DNA of 48,776 nt from Bacteroidales bacterium (GCA_017438975.1 JAFRUH010000003.1:1-48776); one strand, 5' to 3'; numbered from the stretch's first letter, positions 9,245-19,126 are shown. Numbers and translations are program-made. Notes: generated by a model not told the origin, from the sequence alone.

Positions 9245-11653
9245 ATGAAACTTTTCCGCCTGATCATCGAAACGGTATCCTTCCTTGCCGTCGTCACCTT
9301 ATCGGGGGCGTGCGGCAGGGAAAAGGATTCCGTTACCGATCTCTTTGAGGTCAAGCCGCAGACTCTGTCTGTGGATGCTCCTGGAGGTCAGGCATCGTTC
9401 AGCGTACTCAGTACCGAAGACTGGATGGCGTCTGCCGACCGTTCCTGGGCCAAACTCCTGACCGTCAAGGGAGCGGGATCGGAGAACCCCGTTACCGTCA
9501 AAGTCTCCGCATCGGAGAATCCTGAGACCGTACAGCGTTCCGCTACGATCAAGGTCAGCACCCTGAGCGGGAAGACCCTGACGGTGGAACTGGTCCAGGC
9601 CGCCGGCAGCGGCGAGCCCTCCGTGAAAGGCATCGCCAACGCCGAGGATCTCCTCGCTTTCGCCGCCGCCGTCAACAACGGCGGTGCGGTCGGCCGCTAT
9701 ATGGTGGACGGAGTCGTGACACTCTTGAATGACATCGACGCCTCCTCCATCCGCGAGTGGATTCCCGTCGGATCGAAAGAAAACCCGTTCCGGGAGGGCT
9801 TCGACGGCAAGGGGCACGTCATCAAGAATGTCAGATGGACCGTGGACACGGACAAGTATCCCGACGCCGGCTTCATCGGTTATGCCCGGAATTCGAGAGT
9901 GACCAATCTCGTTTTCGGTTCCGAGGGGAGCAGCGTAACCTTCAACGGAAACGCTTCCGGCGCCATCGGAGGCATCATCGGGAATGCAACGGGCGTGACA
10001 CTCACCGGTGTGACCAACAAAGCTTCCCTGAGCGTAGCCCGGGGCACCGCTTCCCTGAATATGGGAGGTCTCTGCGGCCGGACGGATGCGGCATCGCTCC
10101 TCGGCGACGCCGAGTCGAAACGGAAAGGTTGCGTGAATGACGGCGACATTTCGGCGTCGTTCTTCTGCAGGAATGCCGGTCTGGTGGGCTACAACGAGGG
10201 AAAGGTCATGAACTGCACCAACAACGGCGCCGTTACCGGGACCGCCTCGGCCGACTTCGGTCCGGCCTGGGGATGTGCCTACAACTCCGCCGCCGACAGG
10301 TTCACCTCCAACTTCGGCTACGGCTCCGTGAACGGACGTGCTTCCGTCCATTCCACGGCCGTGTACCCCACCGGCGCCTACAACCTGGAAGCGAACACGG
10401 TCGACTGGACCCAGGATACCTATTATGACTGGGAGGTCCTGGAAGAGAAGCAGTTGCACCCCGGCGTAAAGTACAGCCACTGTACTTTCACCGGAATGCC
10501 CCGTCACATGCATATCCTCCAGGTCGATCTCGGGAACCCCGCCGTTGAACTGACTGCGGCCTATGCCGACGAACAGATCCCGAACCCCAACGCCAACAAG
10601 AACAGCAACAACGGCAAGAATCTCCGCGAGACCCTGTCCGAACTCTGTTCCCGCAGGCGCTCGGAGGGACAGAACATCATCGCCGGCATCAATTCGGGGT
10701 TCTTCGATTCGAACGACGGCATCTCCCGCGGCTTCCACGTGGAAGAGAGCGAGCCCGTGTACGTGAACAATCCTGCCGTTAGCGGAGCCCTGGTCAACCA
10801 CGCCTGGGCCCTGACCGTCTTTACGGACGGAACGGCGGCCTGCGGGAAGAAATCCCTGAGCGCAACGCTCCAGGCAGGCGGAGCCAATTACTCCATCTCT
10901 TCCGTGAACGACACCATCCTCCGGCACGCCTCTTCCAGATATGCCGTGAACATGTACACGAACCGCTATAAGCAGTATCCGCACCCCTCGAACAGGAATA
11001 TTACGAACCCGCTGGCGAAGAATGTCCTGTACATCGTGGCGGAATACAAAGGCGAACGCGTGAAAGTGAACACCGGCTGGGCCGAAGCGGTCGTGAAAAC
11101 CCTCTGTGACGGCACCGGTACTCCCCTCTCCGAGGCTCCCTACCTCTCTTCCGTGAACGAAGTCGCTTTCGCCGTCAGCGGTTCCACCGCCCGGACCCTG
11201 CTCGGTTCGCTGAAGGCGGGAGATACGGTGCGCATGAAGTTCGACATGTCCATCGACGGGGAGACCAAGCCCATCTATACCCAGGCCAGCAGCATGTACA
11301 GACTGATGGAGAACGGCCAGGACGGCAGCAATACGCCGGCGACCGGAAACAACCTCTACACTACCTTCGACCCGATGACGTTCCCCGTCGTCAGCCAGGA
11401 CCGCAAGACCGTATGGCTGATCGAGGTCGACGGACGTCAGCCCGCCTACTCCTATGGACTCAAGGGGTACGAAATGTTCCGCATCGCAAAGAAACTCGGC
11501 GGCTGGAACATGACCCGTTTCGACGGCGGCGGTTCTTCTACCATGTGGGTATATGATCCGGCTGAATCTTCCGGAAAAACCGTCAACCGCGTTTCGGACT
11601 CAAAAGGCGAACGCAGTTGTCTCAACTATATGCTTGTAAGAATTAAGAATTAA
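9245..11653 (+). CDS. Lipoprotein with BACON, GLUG-like and phosphodiester glycosidase (NAGPA) domains
   Basis: The 802-residue lipoprotein has a lipobox LSGAC (Cys23) and a BACON-type immunoglobulin-like domain (about 35-120). A beta-rich GLUG-like region (about 128-335) follows, with FDGKGHVIKNVRW and GGIIGN motifs. The NAGPA/DUF2233 domain lies at about 405-802. That domain shows the family signatures GINSGFF (481-487), WLIEVDGRQPA and FDGGGSSTMW (759-768). Family enzymes cleave alpha-GlcNAc-1-phosphodiesters or related sugar phosphodiesters. The first four codons after SusD keep it in the operon (3-base gap). It probably acts at the cell surface on ligand held by SusD. The exact substrate is unknown. 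Confidence 0.85.
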   Translation: MKLFRLIIETVSFLAVVTLSGACGREKDSVTDLFEVKPQTLSVDAPGGQASFSVLSTEDWMASADRSWAKLLTVKGAGSENPVTVKVSASENPETVQRSATIKVSTLSGKTLTVELVQAAGSGEPSVKGIANAEDLLAFAAAVNNGGAVGRYMVDGVVTLLNDIDASSIREWIPVGSKENPFREGFDGKGHVIKNVRWTVDTDKYPDAGFIGYARNSRVTNLVFGSEGSSVTFNGNASGAIGGIIGNATGVTLTGVTNKASLSVARGTASLNMGGLCGRTDAASLLGDAESKRKGCVNDGDISASFFCRNAGLVGYNEGKVMNCTNNGAVTGTASADFGPAWGCAYNSAADRFTSNFGYGSVNGRASVHSTAVYPTGAYNLEANTVDWTQDTYYDWEVLEEKQLHPGVKYSHCTFTGMPRHMHILQVDLGNPAVELTAAYADEQIPNPNANKNSNNGKNLRETLSELCSRRRSEGQNIIAGINSGFFDSNDGISRGFHVEESEPVYVNNPAVSGALVNHAWALTVFTDGTAACGKKSLSATLQAGGANYSISSVNDTILRHASSRYAVNMYTNRYKQYPHPSNRNITNPLAKNVLYIVAEYKGERVKVNTGWAEAVVKTLCDGTGTPLSEAPYLSSVNEVAFAVSGSTARTLLGSLKAGDTVRMKFDMSIDGETKPIYTQASSMYRLMENGQDGSNTPATGNNLYTTFDPMTFPVVSQDRKTVWLIEVDGRQPAYSYGLKGYEMFRIAKKLGGWNMTRFDGGGSSTMWVYDPAESSGKTVNRVSDSKGERSCLNYMLVRIKN

Positions 11654-11666
11654 TAATATTGACGAA

Positions 11667-14462
11667 ATGAAAAACCTTGTCAAACTGATCTGCGCATCAT
11701 TTGCAGCCGTGATGATGGCCTCCTCCTGCGTACAGGAGGCCGAGGAGCAGATTACTTTCTCTTCAGATCCGGCGGCTCTGAGCGAAGTCCCCTGCAAGGA
11801 CCCTTCCGACCAGGTTCTGAATCTGAAGACCAACGCAAACTGGATCGTCGTGACTCCTTCCTGGGTCAAGGCGGACCCTATCTTCGGCAGCGGCAATTCT
11901 ATTGTCAGTTTCTCCGTAGAGAGCACGTATATCAACGACAAGACGGATGTTGCCCCGCGCAGCGGCGAAATCATCTTCTCCGGCGGCGGCAAATCCTATG
12001 TCGTTCCCATTACACAGCTCGGTTACTCCGTTCCTTACGATCCGTCAGCCAGCATCGGCGGTATTCCGGATGTCGACGAATTCATGAAGTTCGTGGAAGC
12101 CGTGAACAACAACGACGGAACGACCCGCTGGCAGAACGCCTCCAAGGAGATCGAGCTGCTCGCCGACATCGACCTCTCTGAGTATAAGGAATGGACCCCG
12201 ATCGGCAATCCCGAGACGGTCAGCAACGGCAACTACGCCGGAGCATACACCGGAATCGCCTTCAAGGGAGTGTTCGACGGCGGCGGCCACACGATCAGAG
12301 GATTCAACCCTACCGTCAAGGTCCCGGCCAACGGCACCTTCGGACTCTTCGGCGTGCTCGACGGCGCGACCGTCAGGAACCTGAAGATCCAGACGGACCT
12401 CACCATCTCGGCGGAAGCCCAGGCCGATGCCGGCGTCCTCGTGGGAACTGCGATTTCTTCGACCATCCAGAATGTCCAGGTCAGCGGCAAGATCACGTCC
12501 GCCGGTACCGGTGAGTCGAAGCGCTTTGCACTGAGCGGCCTGGCCGGATTCGTGTTCAACACGGGCAGCGGCATCAGCATCATCAAGGATTGTACGGTCA
12601 ACCTCAACGTCCAGGCTGACTGCGGAAAGAATACGGCGAACGGGGCGACCGGAACCATGTACGGCGGTATCGCCGGATTCGTGACCACGGCCCAGGATGA
12701 CTCAGCCAACCAGATCGAGGACTGCGTGAACAACGGCGAAATCAACGCCAAGCTCGGACGCTGCTCCGGTATCGTCGCAACGGCCAATTATGGCGGTCAT
12801 TTCCTGAACTGTACGAACAACGCCAACCAGGTCAATACCATCGCCAACGGCCGTATCGGAAATGTCGTGTCCGTCCTTTACAAGAACGCCGTCGCCGAGG
12901 GTCTGGTCAATAACGGTAACCTCACGACTACCGCTTCCGACACCCATGCCGGCGCCATCATCGGATTCTTCAATGATGACAAGATCGTCATGAAGGGAGG
13001 CAAGAATACCGGAACGGTCATCGCGGCAAATACCAACCAGAGAGGTCTCATCGGCGCCAACATCAGTAAGTTCGCGTCCATCAGCGGTGTCACCGTGGGC
13101 GGACGGCTCGGAGTCTACAAAGCGGACGGAAACCATGAAATGATTGACGTGAATGCGGGAAACTTTACCGAATATATCGGTGCTGTCTCGGATGCGAACC
13201 GCGAGAAGATCACCGACCTGACCTGGGACGGCGCTCCGGCTCCCCCGACCGTGAAGGGCATCGGGTCCGCTGCGGACCTGAAGGAATTCGCCCAGCTGGT
13301 GAAAACCGGCGGCGACGTCAGCAAGTTCCTCGTCGACGGTGTTCTCGCCCTGGGTGCCGACATCGATCTCGGCGGTGAGGAATGGACCCCGATCGGGGCC
13401 GGTTCCGTAACGAATGCGGGGGTCATCACCGCCGGAGACGTCCCCTTCACGGGTGTATTCGACGGTCAGGGCCACACGGTTGACAATTTCAAGATTACTG
13501 TTCCCGAGGATGCGCCCGCAGGATGTGCCGCAGGTCTCTTCGGCATCCTCAGCGGTGCGACCGTGAAGAATGTCGTCATCGGTCCGAAGGCCGTCTTCGA
13601 GGGAAAGAGCGCTTCGATGTCCTTCATCGGAGGCGTGGCCGGTTTCGCGCTCAATTCCACGATAGAAGGATGCACGAATAAGGCTACCATGAGCCTGACC
13701 GCCGCCAAGGACGCCACACGCGAATGCCTCGCCGGCATCGTGGGCGAGGTCTACACGGGTGAGGGCGAATTCGCAAGCTATGTCAAGAACTGCGTGAACG
13801 AAGGTTCCCTCACTTCCAAGAACTCCGTCAATGCCAATAACGGCGGCAACGGTCTGTCCGTCGCCGGCATCGCAGGGTTCTCCGACGGCAAGAATTTCAG
13901 CTATATCCAAAACTGCACCAACAAGGTGGCTATTACCGCCGAAGCAACCCGTCTGGCCGGAATCGTAGCTTCCGCCAATGCGAAGACGAAGGTGGAAGAC
14001 TGCGTAAACGAGGGTAAAATCACCGGTCAGGATGTCAAGGCCAGCAACAGCCGCGTCGGCGGAATCTGCTCTGCCGGCAGCACCGACGACGTCTTCACCC
14101 GCTGCATCAACAGAGGTGACATCGTCTTCGACAAGGCGGGCGACACGGCCCACGGCTATGCAGCAGGTATCCTGGGCCAGGCCAATAACCCGATTACCAT
14201 CGAGGCCTGCGAGAACTACGGATCCATCTTGTCCGATATGTTCAAAGCCGGAACCGTCTATATGGGCGCCATTCTCGGCAATGCCAACAACAAGGCCGTG
14301 ACGATCACGGGCTGCAAGGTTGGAGGAAAAGTCGGACCTTTCACTCCTGACGCTGACCATCAGGTCGTCACCATGGCTCCGGACAACTTTGAAAAGTACA
14401 TCACCCTTGCCACCAGCAAGGCGGGGAACTGCAAGTTCGAAGGAAACGTCTGCGGGAATTAA
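11667..14462 (+). CDS. Large GLUG-repeat surface lipoprotein with internal duplication
   Basis: The 931-residue lipoprotein has Cys21 in the lipobox SSC. A BACON-like domain (about 27-118, with NANWIVVTPSWV) is followed by two long tandem modules, about 132-515 and 529-920. Each opens with a helix (DVDEFMKFVEAVNN or SAADLKEFAQLVKT). Each then has an ADIDL..EWTPIG strand, an FDGxGHT motif, and a ladder of GGIAGF-type GLUG repeats. Both close with a GGRLGVYKADGNHE- or GGKVGPFTPDADHQ-like segment. GLUG ladders form beta-solenoids in adhesins and glycan-binding proteins. It lies 13 bases after the NAGPA gene and shares its helix/FDGxGH module. A role in substrate or surface binding is inferred; no catalytic site is seen. 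Confidence 0.8.
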   Translation: MKNLVKLICASFAAVMMASSCVQEAEEQITFSSDPAALSEVPCKDPSDQVLNLKTNANWIVVTPSWVKADPIFGSGNSIVSFSVESTYINDKTDVAPRSGEIIFSGGGKSYVVPITQLGYSVPYDPSASIGGIPDVDEFMKFVEAVNNNDGTTRWQNASKEIELLADIDLSEYKEWTPIGNPETVSNGNYAGAYTGIAFKGVFDGGGHTIRGFNPTVKVPANGTFGLFGVLDGATVRNLKIQTDLTISAEAQADAGVLVGTAISSTIQNVQVSGKITSAGTGESKRFALSGLAGFVFNTGSGISIIKDCTVNLNVQADCGKNTANGATGTMYGGIAGFVTTAQDDSANQIEDCVNNGEINAKLGRCSGIVATANYGGHFLNCTNNANQVNTIANGRIGNVVSVLYKNAVAEGLVNNGNLTTTASDTHAGAIIGFFNDDKIVMKGGKNTGTVIAANTNQRGLIGANISKFASISGVTVGGRLGVYKADGNHEMIDVNAGNFTEYIGAVSDANREKITDLTWDGAPAPPTVKGIGSAADLKEFAQLVKTGGDVSKFLVDGVLALGADIDLGGEEWTPIGAGSVTNAGVITAGDVPFTGVFDGQGHTVDNFKITVPEDAPAGCAAGLFGILSGATVKNVVIGPKAVFEGKSASMSFIGGVAGFALNSTIEGCTNKATMSLTAAKDATRECLAGIVGEVYTGEGEFASYVKNCVNEGSLTSKNSVNANNGGNGLSVAGIAGFSDGKNFSYIQNCTNKVAITAEATRLAGIVASANAKTKVEDCVNEGKITGQDVKASNSRVGGICSAGSTDDVFTRCINRGDIVFDKAGDTAHGYAAGILGQANNPITIEACENYGSILSDMFKAGTVYMGAILGNANNKAVTITGCKVGGKVGPFTPDADHQVVTMAPDNFEKYITLATSKAGNCKFEGNVCGN

Positions 14463-14463
14463 T

Positions 14464-15819
14464 ATGAAACCGATTTGCACAAAAGCTGCCGCCACATTCC
14501 TGTCGGCGGCAGCTTTCCTTTTCGCGTGCTGTTCCAAACCGTCTTCCGCGGAGGAAACGGTCAAGGATAAGATTGCCTTCCGGCAGAATGAACTCATGCT
14601 GTTCGTGGGCGAAGAAGCAGCGGTTCCCGTTACCTATCAGATATTCGACCGGGGCGTGTATGTCGACGCGGAATACGACTTCAAGGCCGATCCCCTCGGG
14701 GTAATCATCGGCTCCTCCGATCCCGACGTCGCGACCGTTTCCGGGGGAAAGGTGAGAGGAAAGGCAAAAGGCACCTGCACGCTGACCCTTTCTTCGGACA
14801 AAGTCAAGGCAGGCGGCCAGCTGGTCGTAACCGTCAAGGAAAATGAAGTCACGCCCGGCGCGAAATTCAACCAGGACATCACACAGCCCCTGACGGCCGA
14901 TATGATCGCCCTGCCCCTCGGGCTCCAGACTGGCATGCAGAGCTTTGACATTGACAAAAGGGGCCGGTTCTATATGTCCACGGAAGATAACACCTCCATG
15001 AGGGTGTGCGCGCTGAACATGGACGGATCCAAGGTCGGATCGGACATGGTCCTTCCCAGCGGAGGCCATGGAGACGGGTTCAGCATCGAATACGGTTCGG
15101 ACGAGGTCTTTTTCTGGACCAGCGGCACAATGGGCGAACATACCGACAACGGAGGATACTCCGGCGGGAAAGCCAATGGCCCCGACGTCCGGCTGATCTG
15201 CCGCCACAAGTTCAAGGCGGGAGCCACGGAATATGCCGAAGATGCCGTCGAGAGGTTCTACCTGAACCCCAACGGCGCCCGCTTCGTGGATGTGGACACG
15301 GAACATGACGTGATGCTCCTCTGGACCTATGAAAACAGCAGCGACTATCTTTATGTCTACAAGCTGTCCGAAATCCGGAACGCCCAACAGATGACGACAA
15401 AAGTCACCCGTACTTCCCACAACGAAGGAAAGAGCGTTACGGCCTATAACCTGAATACAGTCAAGTACATCGCCCGCTTCCCGTGGAAACGGAAAGGCGT
15501 GGCCACGGGCGAGACGAACAGCGGTGCCGTCCAGGGGCTCTGCATCTACGATGACAGGATCTATGTAACCTCCGGGGCGAAGAACGATGAAGCGACCCTG
15601 ATGTCCGTCCTGGATTTCAGCGGAAACATCCTCCAGAAGCTCGTTAAAGTAGGCGTATCCGTTGACAAGCAGCAGCTTATCAAACTGAACCTGTCCTCGG
15701 ACGGCACCTTCGAGCCGGAGGGGCTCCATATCCACAACGGCCAGATGTATCTCGGCTTCGTCGGGGATTACCCCACTTCCGGATCGAAGAAGCACACGTG
15801 CGTGATTAAACTGAAATAG
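14464..15819 (+). CDS. Lipoprotein with Ig-like (BIG2-type) domain and beta-propeller-like domain
   Basis: The ATG at 14464 gives 451 residues with lipobox LFAC (Cys22); it overlaps nothing and sits 1 base after the upstream stop. Residues about 35-125 look like a bacterial Ig-like group 2 domain (SSDPDVATVSGGKVRGKAKG). The rest is a repeated beta-strand pattern fitting a propeller (MQSFDIDKRGRFYMST, YLYVYKLSEIRNAQQ, EPEGLHIHNGQMYLGF). The propeller part aligns by eye with the C-terminal half of the lipoprotein at 20770, including the VYxLSExR and EPEG motifs. It probably acts at the surface with SusC/SusD. No enzymatic function is assigned. Confidence 0.75.
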   Translation: MKPICTKAAATFLSAAAFLFACCSKPSSAEETVKDKIAFRQNELMLFVGEEAAVPVTYQIFDRGVYVDAEYDFKADPLGVIIGSSDPDVATVSGGKVRGKAKGTCTLTLSSDKVKAGGQLVVTVKENEVTPGAKFNQDITQPLTADMIALPLGLQTGMQSFDIDKRGRFYMSTEDNTSMRVCALNMDGSKVGSDMVLPSGGHGDGFSIEYGSDEVFFWTSGTMGEHTDNGGYSGGKANGPDVRLICRHKFKAGATEYAEDAVERFYLNPNGARFVDVDTEHDVMLLWTYENSSDYLYVYKLSEIRNAQQMTTKVTRTSHNEGKSVTAYNLNTVKYIARFPWKRKGVATGETNSGAVQGLCIYDDRIYVTSGAKNDEATLMSVLDFSGNILQKLVKVGVSVDKQQLIKLNLSSDGTFEPEGLHIHNGQMYLGFVGDYPTSGSKKHTCVIKLK

Positions 15820-16710
15820 ATGGAAAGACGTGATTTTCTGAAATTCGTTTCGGGCGGGATCATCCTGATGCCAGCCCTGCCGCATCTTCTTACCTCCTGC
15901 AGCCCGCGGCCTCTCCGGTTCGGAATGGTGACGGATGCCCATTATGCGGACCGGGAAATGCGCAATAACCGTTTCTATCAGGATTCGCTGTCCAAAATGA
16001 GGGATGCCGTTGCGAAATTCAACCGCTCAGACCTGGATTTCGTGATCGAACTGGGCGATCTCAAGGACATGGGACCGGACAAGGACCCGAAGAACGCCCT
16101 GGGGTTCCTGGACACGATCGAAAAGACCCTCCAGGGCTTCCGGGGGCCTGTCTACCATGTTCTCGGGAACCATGACATGGACTGTCTCTCCAAGCAGGAG
16201 TTCCTTACCCATACCGGTAATCCCGGAGACGCCAACGGGAAGTCCTGGTACGCCTTCACCTGCAAAGGGATCCGCTGCATCGTCCTGGATGCCAATTTCA
16301 ACCCGGATTTTTCCGATTACGAAAGAGGCAATTTCCACTGGACGTCCGCCTGGATCCCGCCGGTGGAGATGGAATGGCTGGAAGCAGAGCTCGACGCTTC
16401 ACGCAGCCTCCCGAAAATCATCTTCATCCACCAGATGCTGGACAGTTTCTCGGATATATCGCCCAAGTTGTGCGTCGACAATGCCGGGGAGGTCGTCTCG
16501 CTTCTGGAGCGCCAGCCCGATATCCTCGCGGTCCTTCAGGGCCATCACCATCCCGGCCATTACAGCCGGCGTCAGGGAATTCAGTATTACACGCTCGGAG
16601 GCATGATCGAAGGACCGTACCCGGAGCACAACAGCTATGCCATCGTCGAGGTCCGCCCCGACGGAAGCATTGAAATCCAAGGATTCGGCGATACCGAAAG
16701 CGTCAAGTGA
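15820..16710 (+). CDS. Exported calcineurin-like metallophosphoesterase
   Basis: The 296-residue protein starts with the twin-arginine motif RRDFLKF, a hydrophobic stretch, and a Cys27 in LLTSC that could be a lipobox. All metal-ligand motifs of the superfamily are seen: TDAHYAD (Asp39, His41), LGDLKD (Asp80), GNHD (116-119), IHQ (His204) and GHHH (241-244). It hydrolyses phosphate mono- or diesters with two metal ions. The start codon abuts the stop of the upstream lipoprotein, so it is the last gene of the plus-strand locus. Its stop lies in a hairpin shared with the convergent gene. Confidence 0.9.
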   Translation: MERRDFLKFVSGGIILMPALPHLLTSCSPRPLRFGMVTDAHYADREMRNNRFYQDSLSKMRDAVAKFNRSDLDFVIELGDLKDMGPDKDPKNALGFLDTIEKTLQGFRGPVYHVLGNHDMDCLSKQEFLTHTGNPGDANGKSWYAFTCKGIRCIVLDANFNPDFSDYERGNFHWTSAWIPPVEMEWLEAELDASRSLPKIIFIHQMLDSFSDISPKLCVDNAGEVVSLLERQPDILAVLQGHHHPGHYSRRQGIQYYTLGGMIEGPYPEHNSYAIVEVRPDGSIEIQGFGDTESVK

Positions 16711-16716
16711 CGCTTT
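16697..16716. terminator. Bidirectional hairpin at convergent gene ends
   Basis: AAAGCGTC (16697-16704) and GACGCTTT (16709-16716) form a perfect stem with a 4-base loop. It spans the last codons of the plus-strand phosphoesterase and the stop of the minus-strand propeller protein. It lacks a long T-tract, so its efficiency as a terminator is uncertain. Confidence 0.5.
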
Positions 16717-18286
16717 ACCTGGCGTATAGATACAGTTGTCCGGAACCCGTGAAGAAGAAACGAGCTTCACGGGTTCCTTTCGAAATGACTCCGATGGAAT
16801 CCGTTCGTCCCCCCTGTCTCAGCTCCGCACGGAGCCCGTCTTCTCCGGACGAGAAACGGACCTGAAGGGAAGGGACCCCTTCCGCCGTTCCCAAAAAGAC
16901 ATACCGGCAGTCTCCCGGAGCGATATCCTGCAGATCGACGATGTAATTGGCAAGCGGATGATGGATGCCGGCCGTCACGCGGACATCACCCGGGCGGTCC
17001 GGATACAGGGCATCCCGCCGCTGGACCAGGGAAGCCTCCCCGGCGGCCGGGTACATGTTGGAATGGGCCGCGAGGACATCTCCGGAGAGGTCGATCACGG
17101 AATAGTCCTTTTCGTACCGGAAGAAATTGTTCCAGGCCCCCTGACGGATGAAATGAAGGTCCGAAGGAGCATATCCGCCACGGACCGAGGCGGGGATGCG
17201 GATTCCCTCCCTGACGATATCGAATTCGGAGCCCTCATTCCTTTCCCTGGAATAGTACAGATAGAGCCGGCCATAGGTCCATCTGTTCTCGTCCGTGGAC
17301 TGGCCCCGGTCGAAGGCAAGGAAGACATATCGCGTGGAAGTACCTTCCATAAAGGGAGTTACGTTATTCCATCCCCGGAAGCCTCCGTCGGGGATATCGA
17401 TATTGAGGTTCCCCGCAGGACGAAGGTCGGGGAAGGTGAAAACAGGATAATTGTTCCGCCCGTTCCGCTCCTGGTCTCCGGTGAACACATACCGTTTTCC
17501 TCCCACCTTGGAGGACGTGACCCCGGTCGCATTGACATTCGTGAAGCAGGAGTAATCCTTGAAACCGCCGTCCGGACGGTCACTGGTCTGCAGGCGCAGG
17601 ATATACTGCCCGTTGCTCCCGTCCGGTTGACGGTGAGAAGCATAGATCATCACCCATTTTCCCATGTCCTCATCCCAGAAAATCTGGGCGTCCTCGTCAC
17701 CGGGCATGGGTTTTTCGTAGTCGAGGAGGTCGAAATCGAAGCGCGTGACGCCGAACCGGGGATCCGATACGGACTTGGCAATCGCCAGGACGTGCATGCT
17801 CCCACCCGTTTCCGGATGGCGGAACTGCAAGGGAATGGTAATCTGCCAGAGTCCCGTCTGCCGGTTGAACATGATATGGGTGGCGGCACCCCTCCAGATA
17901 TACCCCAGATATGAGGTAACCAAGCAGCCGGTAAGTTCCATCTCGGAAGTCCCGAGGTCCAGTGCCAGGATGGACGGACCGCTCCCTCCGGTACGGGCTG
18001 TCACGCTGTAATAGAGTTTATTGTTCTCGATAAGGGGGGAACCGTCTTCAAAGGTAAGCACCCGGATGTCGGCAATCGCCGTCCCGGCGGACATGACCTC
18101 CCGTGCGGTGCGGATCGGGGTCCCGGCACGGCTCTCCACACCGCTCCCCCAGTATAGCGAGTCCTCGCGCATCAGGGGAATGGAGGCATCGGCCTGTCCC
18201 TTCCCGACCAGGGTCCATACGGACTGCGCCGGAGAAGAGAAAACGGCGGAAAACAGGATCAGAAAGGAAAGGGTAATCCGTCTCAT
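16715..18286 (-). CDS. Secreted GH43/GH32-like five-bladed beta-propeller protein
   Basis: Starting at the ATG 18286, it encodes 523 residues with a Sec signal peptide (MRRITLSFLILFSAVFSSPAQ). An in-frame ATG at 18301 would overlap the upstream stop region. The body shows repeated blades with motifs reminiscent of GH43/GH32/GH68 propellers, such as DEDAQIFWDEDMGKWVMIYA, YVFTGDQERNGRNNYP and YAPSDLHFIRQGAWNNFFRY. The C-terminal 110 residues look like a separate beta-sandwich. The catalytic acids of a specific family cannot be assigned by eye, so the glycosidase role is tentative. It follows the minus-strand phosphoesterase by 7 bases. Confidence 0.6.
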   Translation of the reverse strand: MRRITLSFLILFSAVFSSPAQSVWTLVGKGQADASIPLMREDSLYWGSGVESRAGTPIRTAREVMSAGTAIADIRVLTFEDGSPLIENNKLYYSVTARTGGSGPSILALDLGTSEMELTGCLVTSYLGYIWRGAATHIMFNRQTGLWQITIPLQFRHPETGGSMHVLAIAKSVSDPRFGVTRFDFDLLDYEKPMPGDEDAQIFWDEDMGKWVMIYASHRQPDGSNGQYILRLQTSDRPDGGFKDYSCFTNVNATGVTSSKVGGKRYVFTGDQERNGRNNYPVFTFPDLRPAGNLNIDIPDGGFRGWNNVTPFMEGTSTRYVFLAFDRGQSTDENRWTYGRLYLYYSRERNEGSEFDIVREGIRIPASVRGGYAPSDLHFIRQGAWNNFFRYEKDYSVIDLSGDVLAAHSNMYPAAGEASLVQRRDALYPDRPGDVRVTAGIHHPLANYIVDLQDIAPGDCRYVFLGTAEGVPSLQVRFSSGEDGLRAELRQGGRTDSIGVISKGTREARFFFTGSGQLYLYAR

Positions 18287-18293
18287 TGTGGAA

Positions 18294-19100
18294 TCACGCA
18301 TCGCCTGCGGGGACATATTCATTGCTGAAGCCCTTGCCGGAGACTTTGACGACATTCACACCGGAGAATCCCCCGTGCAGGGGCGCTCCGACAGGTCCGG
18401 CGGTAATAAACTCGATCCCTTCGAAAGAAGTGTGATAATAGGTATGCGTATGTCCGGCGAAAAGGGCCGTTACACCGTACTTCTTGAACAGGTCGATATA
18501 CTCCCGGCGCTTCGGAATGGGGAAATTGAAATAATCCTCCTTTTCGTCGATGGACTCCCGGATGACAGGACAATGCGTGAACAAATAGATCTGGCGGCAC
18601 TTCCTTGCCTTTTTCAGTTCGCCTTCCAGCCAGGCAAGCTGCTCTTTCTCGACCGTCTCAATCGAATCCTTGATGCAGCAGCTGTCAAAACCGATGAAGG
18701 CACAGCCCTTCATTTTGAACGAGAAGCGGTCGTATCCGTTGAAGGCAAGGAAAGCGGCATGGTTCTCTTCGGTCCAGGGACGCATATCGTGATTTCCGGG
18801 AAGCGCGTAGACCGGAATGGAGGAATCGATTCCGGCAAGGTTCCGCTTGTAGATGGCGACCTGGAGCGAATCCGACGTCTTGTTGACAAGGTCGCCCGTG
18901 ATGACGACGCAGGCGGGATGGACCCGGTTGACCGCGGCCACGGCGGCCTGCATCAGGGAATCCGACCAGACATAACCTTCCGTCTTGTCCCGGAATCCGA
19001 TCTGGGTGTCGGTGAGTTGCATGAAAACGAAACTGCGGTCACATGAAACCGCGGAAAGGACCGCTACGGTCAGCAGGATGACCAGTTTATGGCGTATCAT
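18294..19100 (-). CDS. Calcineurin-like metallophosphoesterase lipoprotein
   Basis: The 268-residue lipoprotein has its lipobox at SAVSC (Cys20). Metallophosphoesterase motifs are present: LTDTQIG (Asp31, with Gln33 where many members have His), ITGDLVN (Asp70), GNHD (102-105), FTHCP and GHTHTYY. The DxQ variant is typical of CPPED1-like enzymes, which dephosphorylate phosphoproteins. The sequence does not reveal the substrate. It is the middle gene of a three-gene minus-strand unit, 26 bases after the small lipoprotein and 7 bases before the propeller gene. It differs clearly from the phosphoesterase at 15820. Confidence 0.9.
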   Translation of the reverse strand: MIRHKLVILLTVAVLSAVSCDRSFVFMQLTDTQIGFRDKTEGYVWSDSLMQAAVAAVNRVHPACVVITGDLVNKTSDSLQVAIYKRNLAGIDSSIPVYALPGNHDMRPWTEENHAAFLAFNGYDRFSFKMKGCAFIGFDSCCIKDSIETVEKEQLAWLEGELKKARKCRQIYLFTHCPVIRESIDEKEDYFNFPIPKRREYIDLFKKYGVTALFAGHTHTYYHTSFEGIEFITAGPVGAPLHGGFSGVNVVKVSGKGFSNEYVPAGDA

Positions 19101-19126
19101 AGCATGTGAAGAATCAATCCCGGAAC

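Noticed and set aside
9299-10984. Minus-strand open frame of 561 residues opposite the NAGPA gene
   Set aside because: The plus strand has clear BACON and NAGPA motifs, so the other strand is a shadow.
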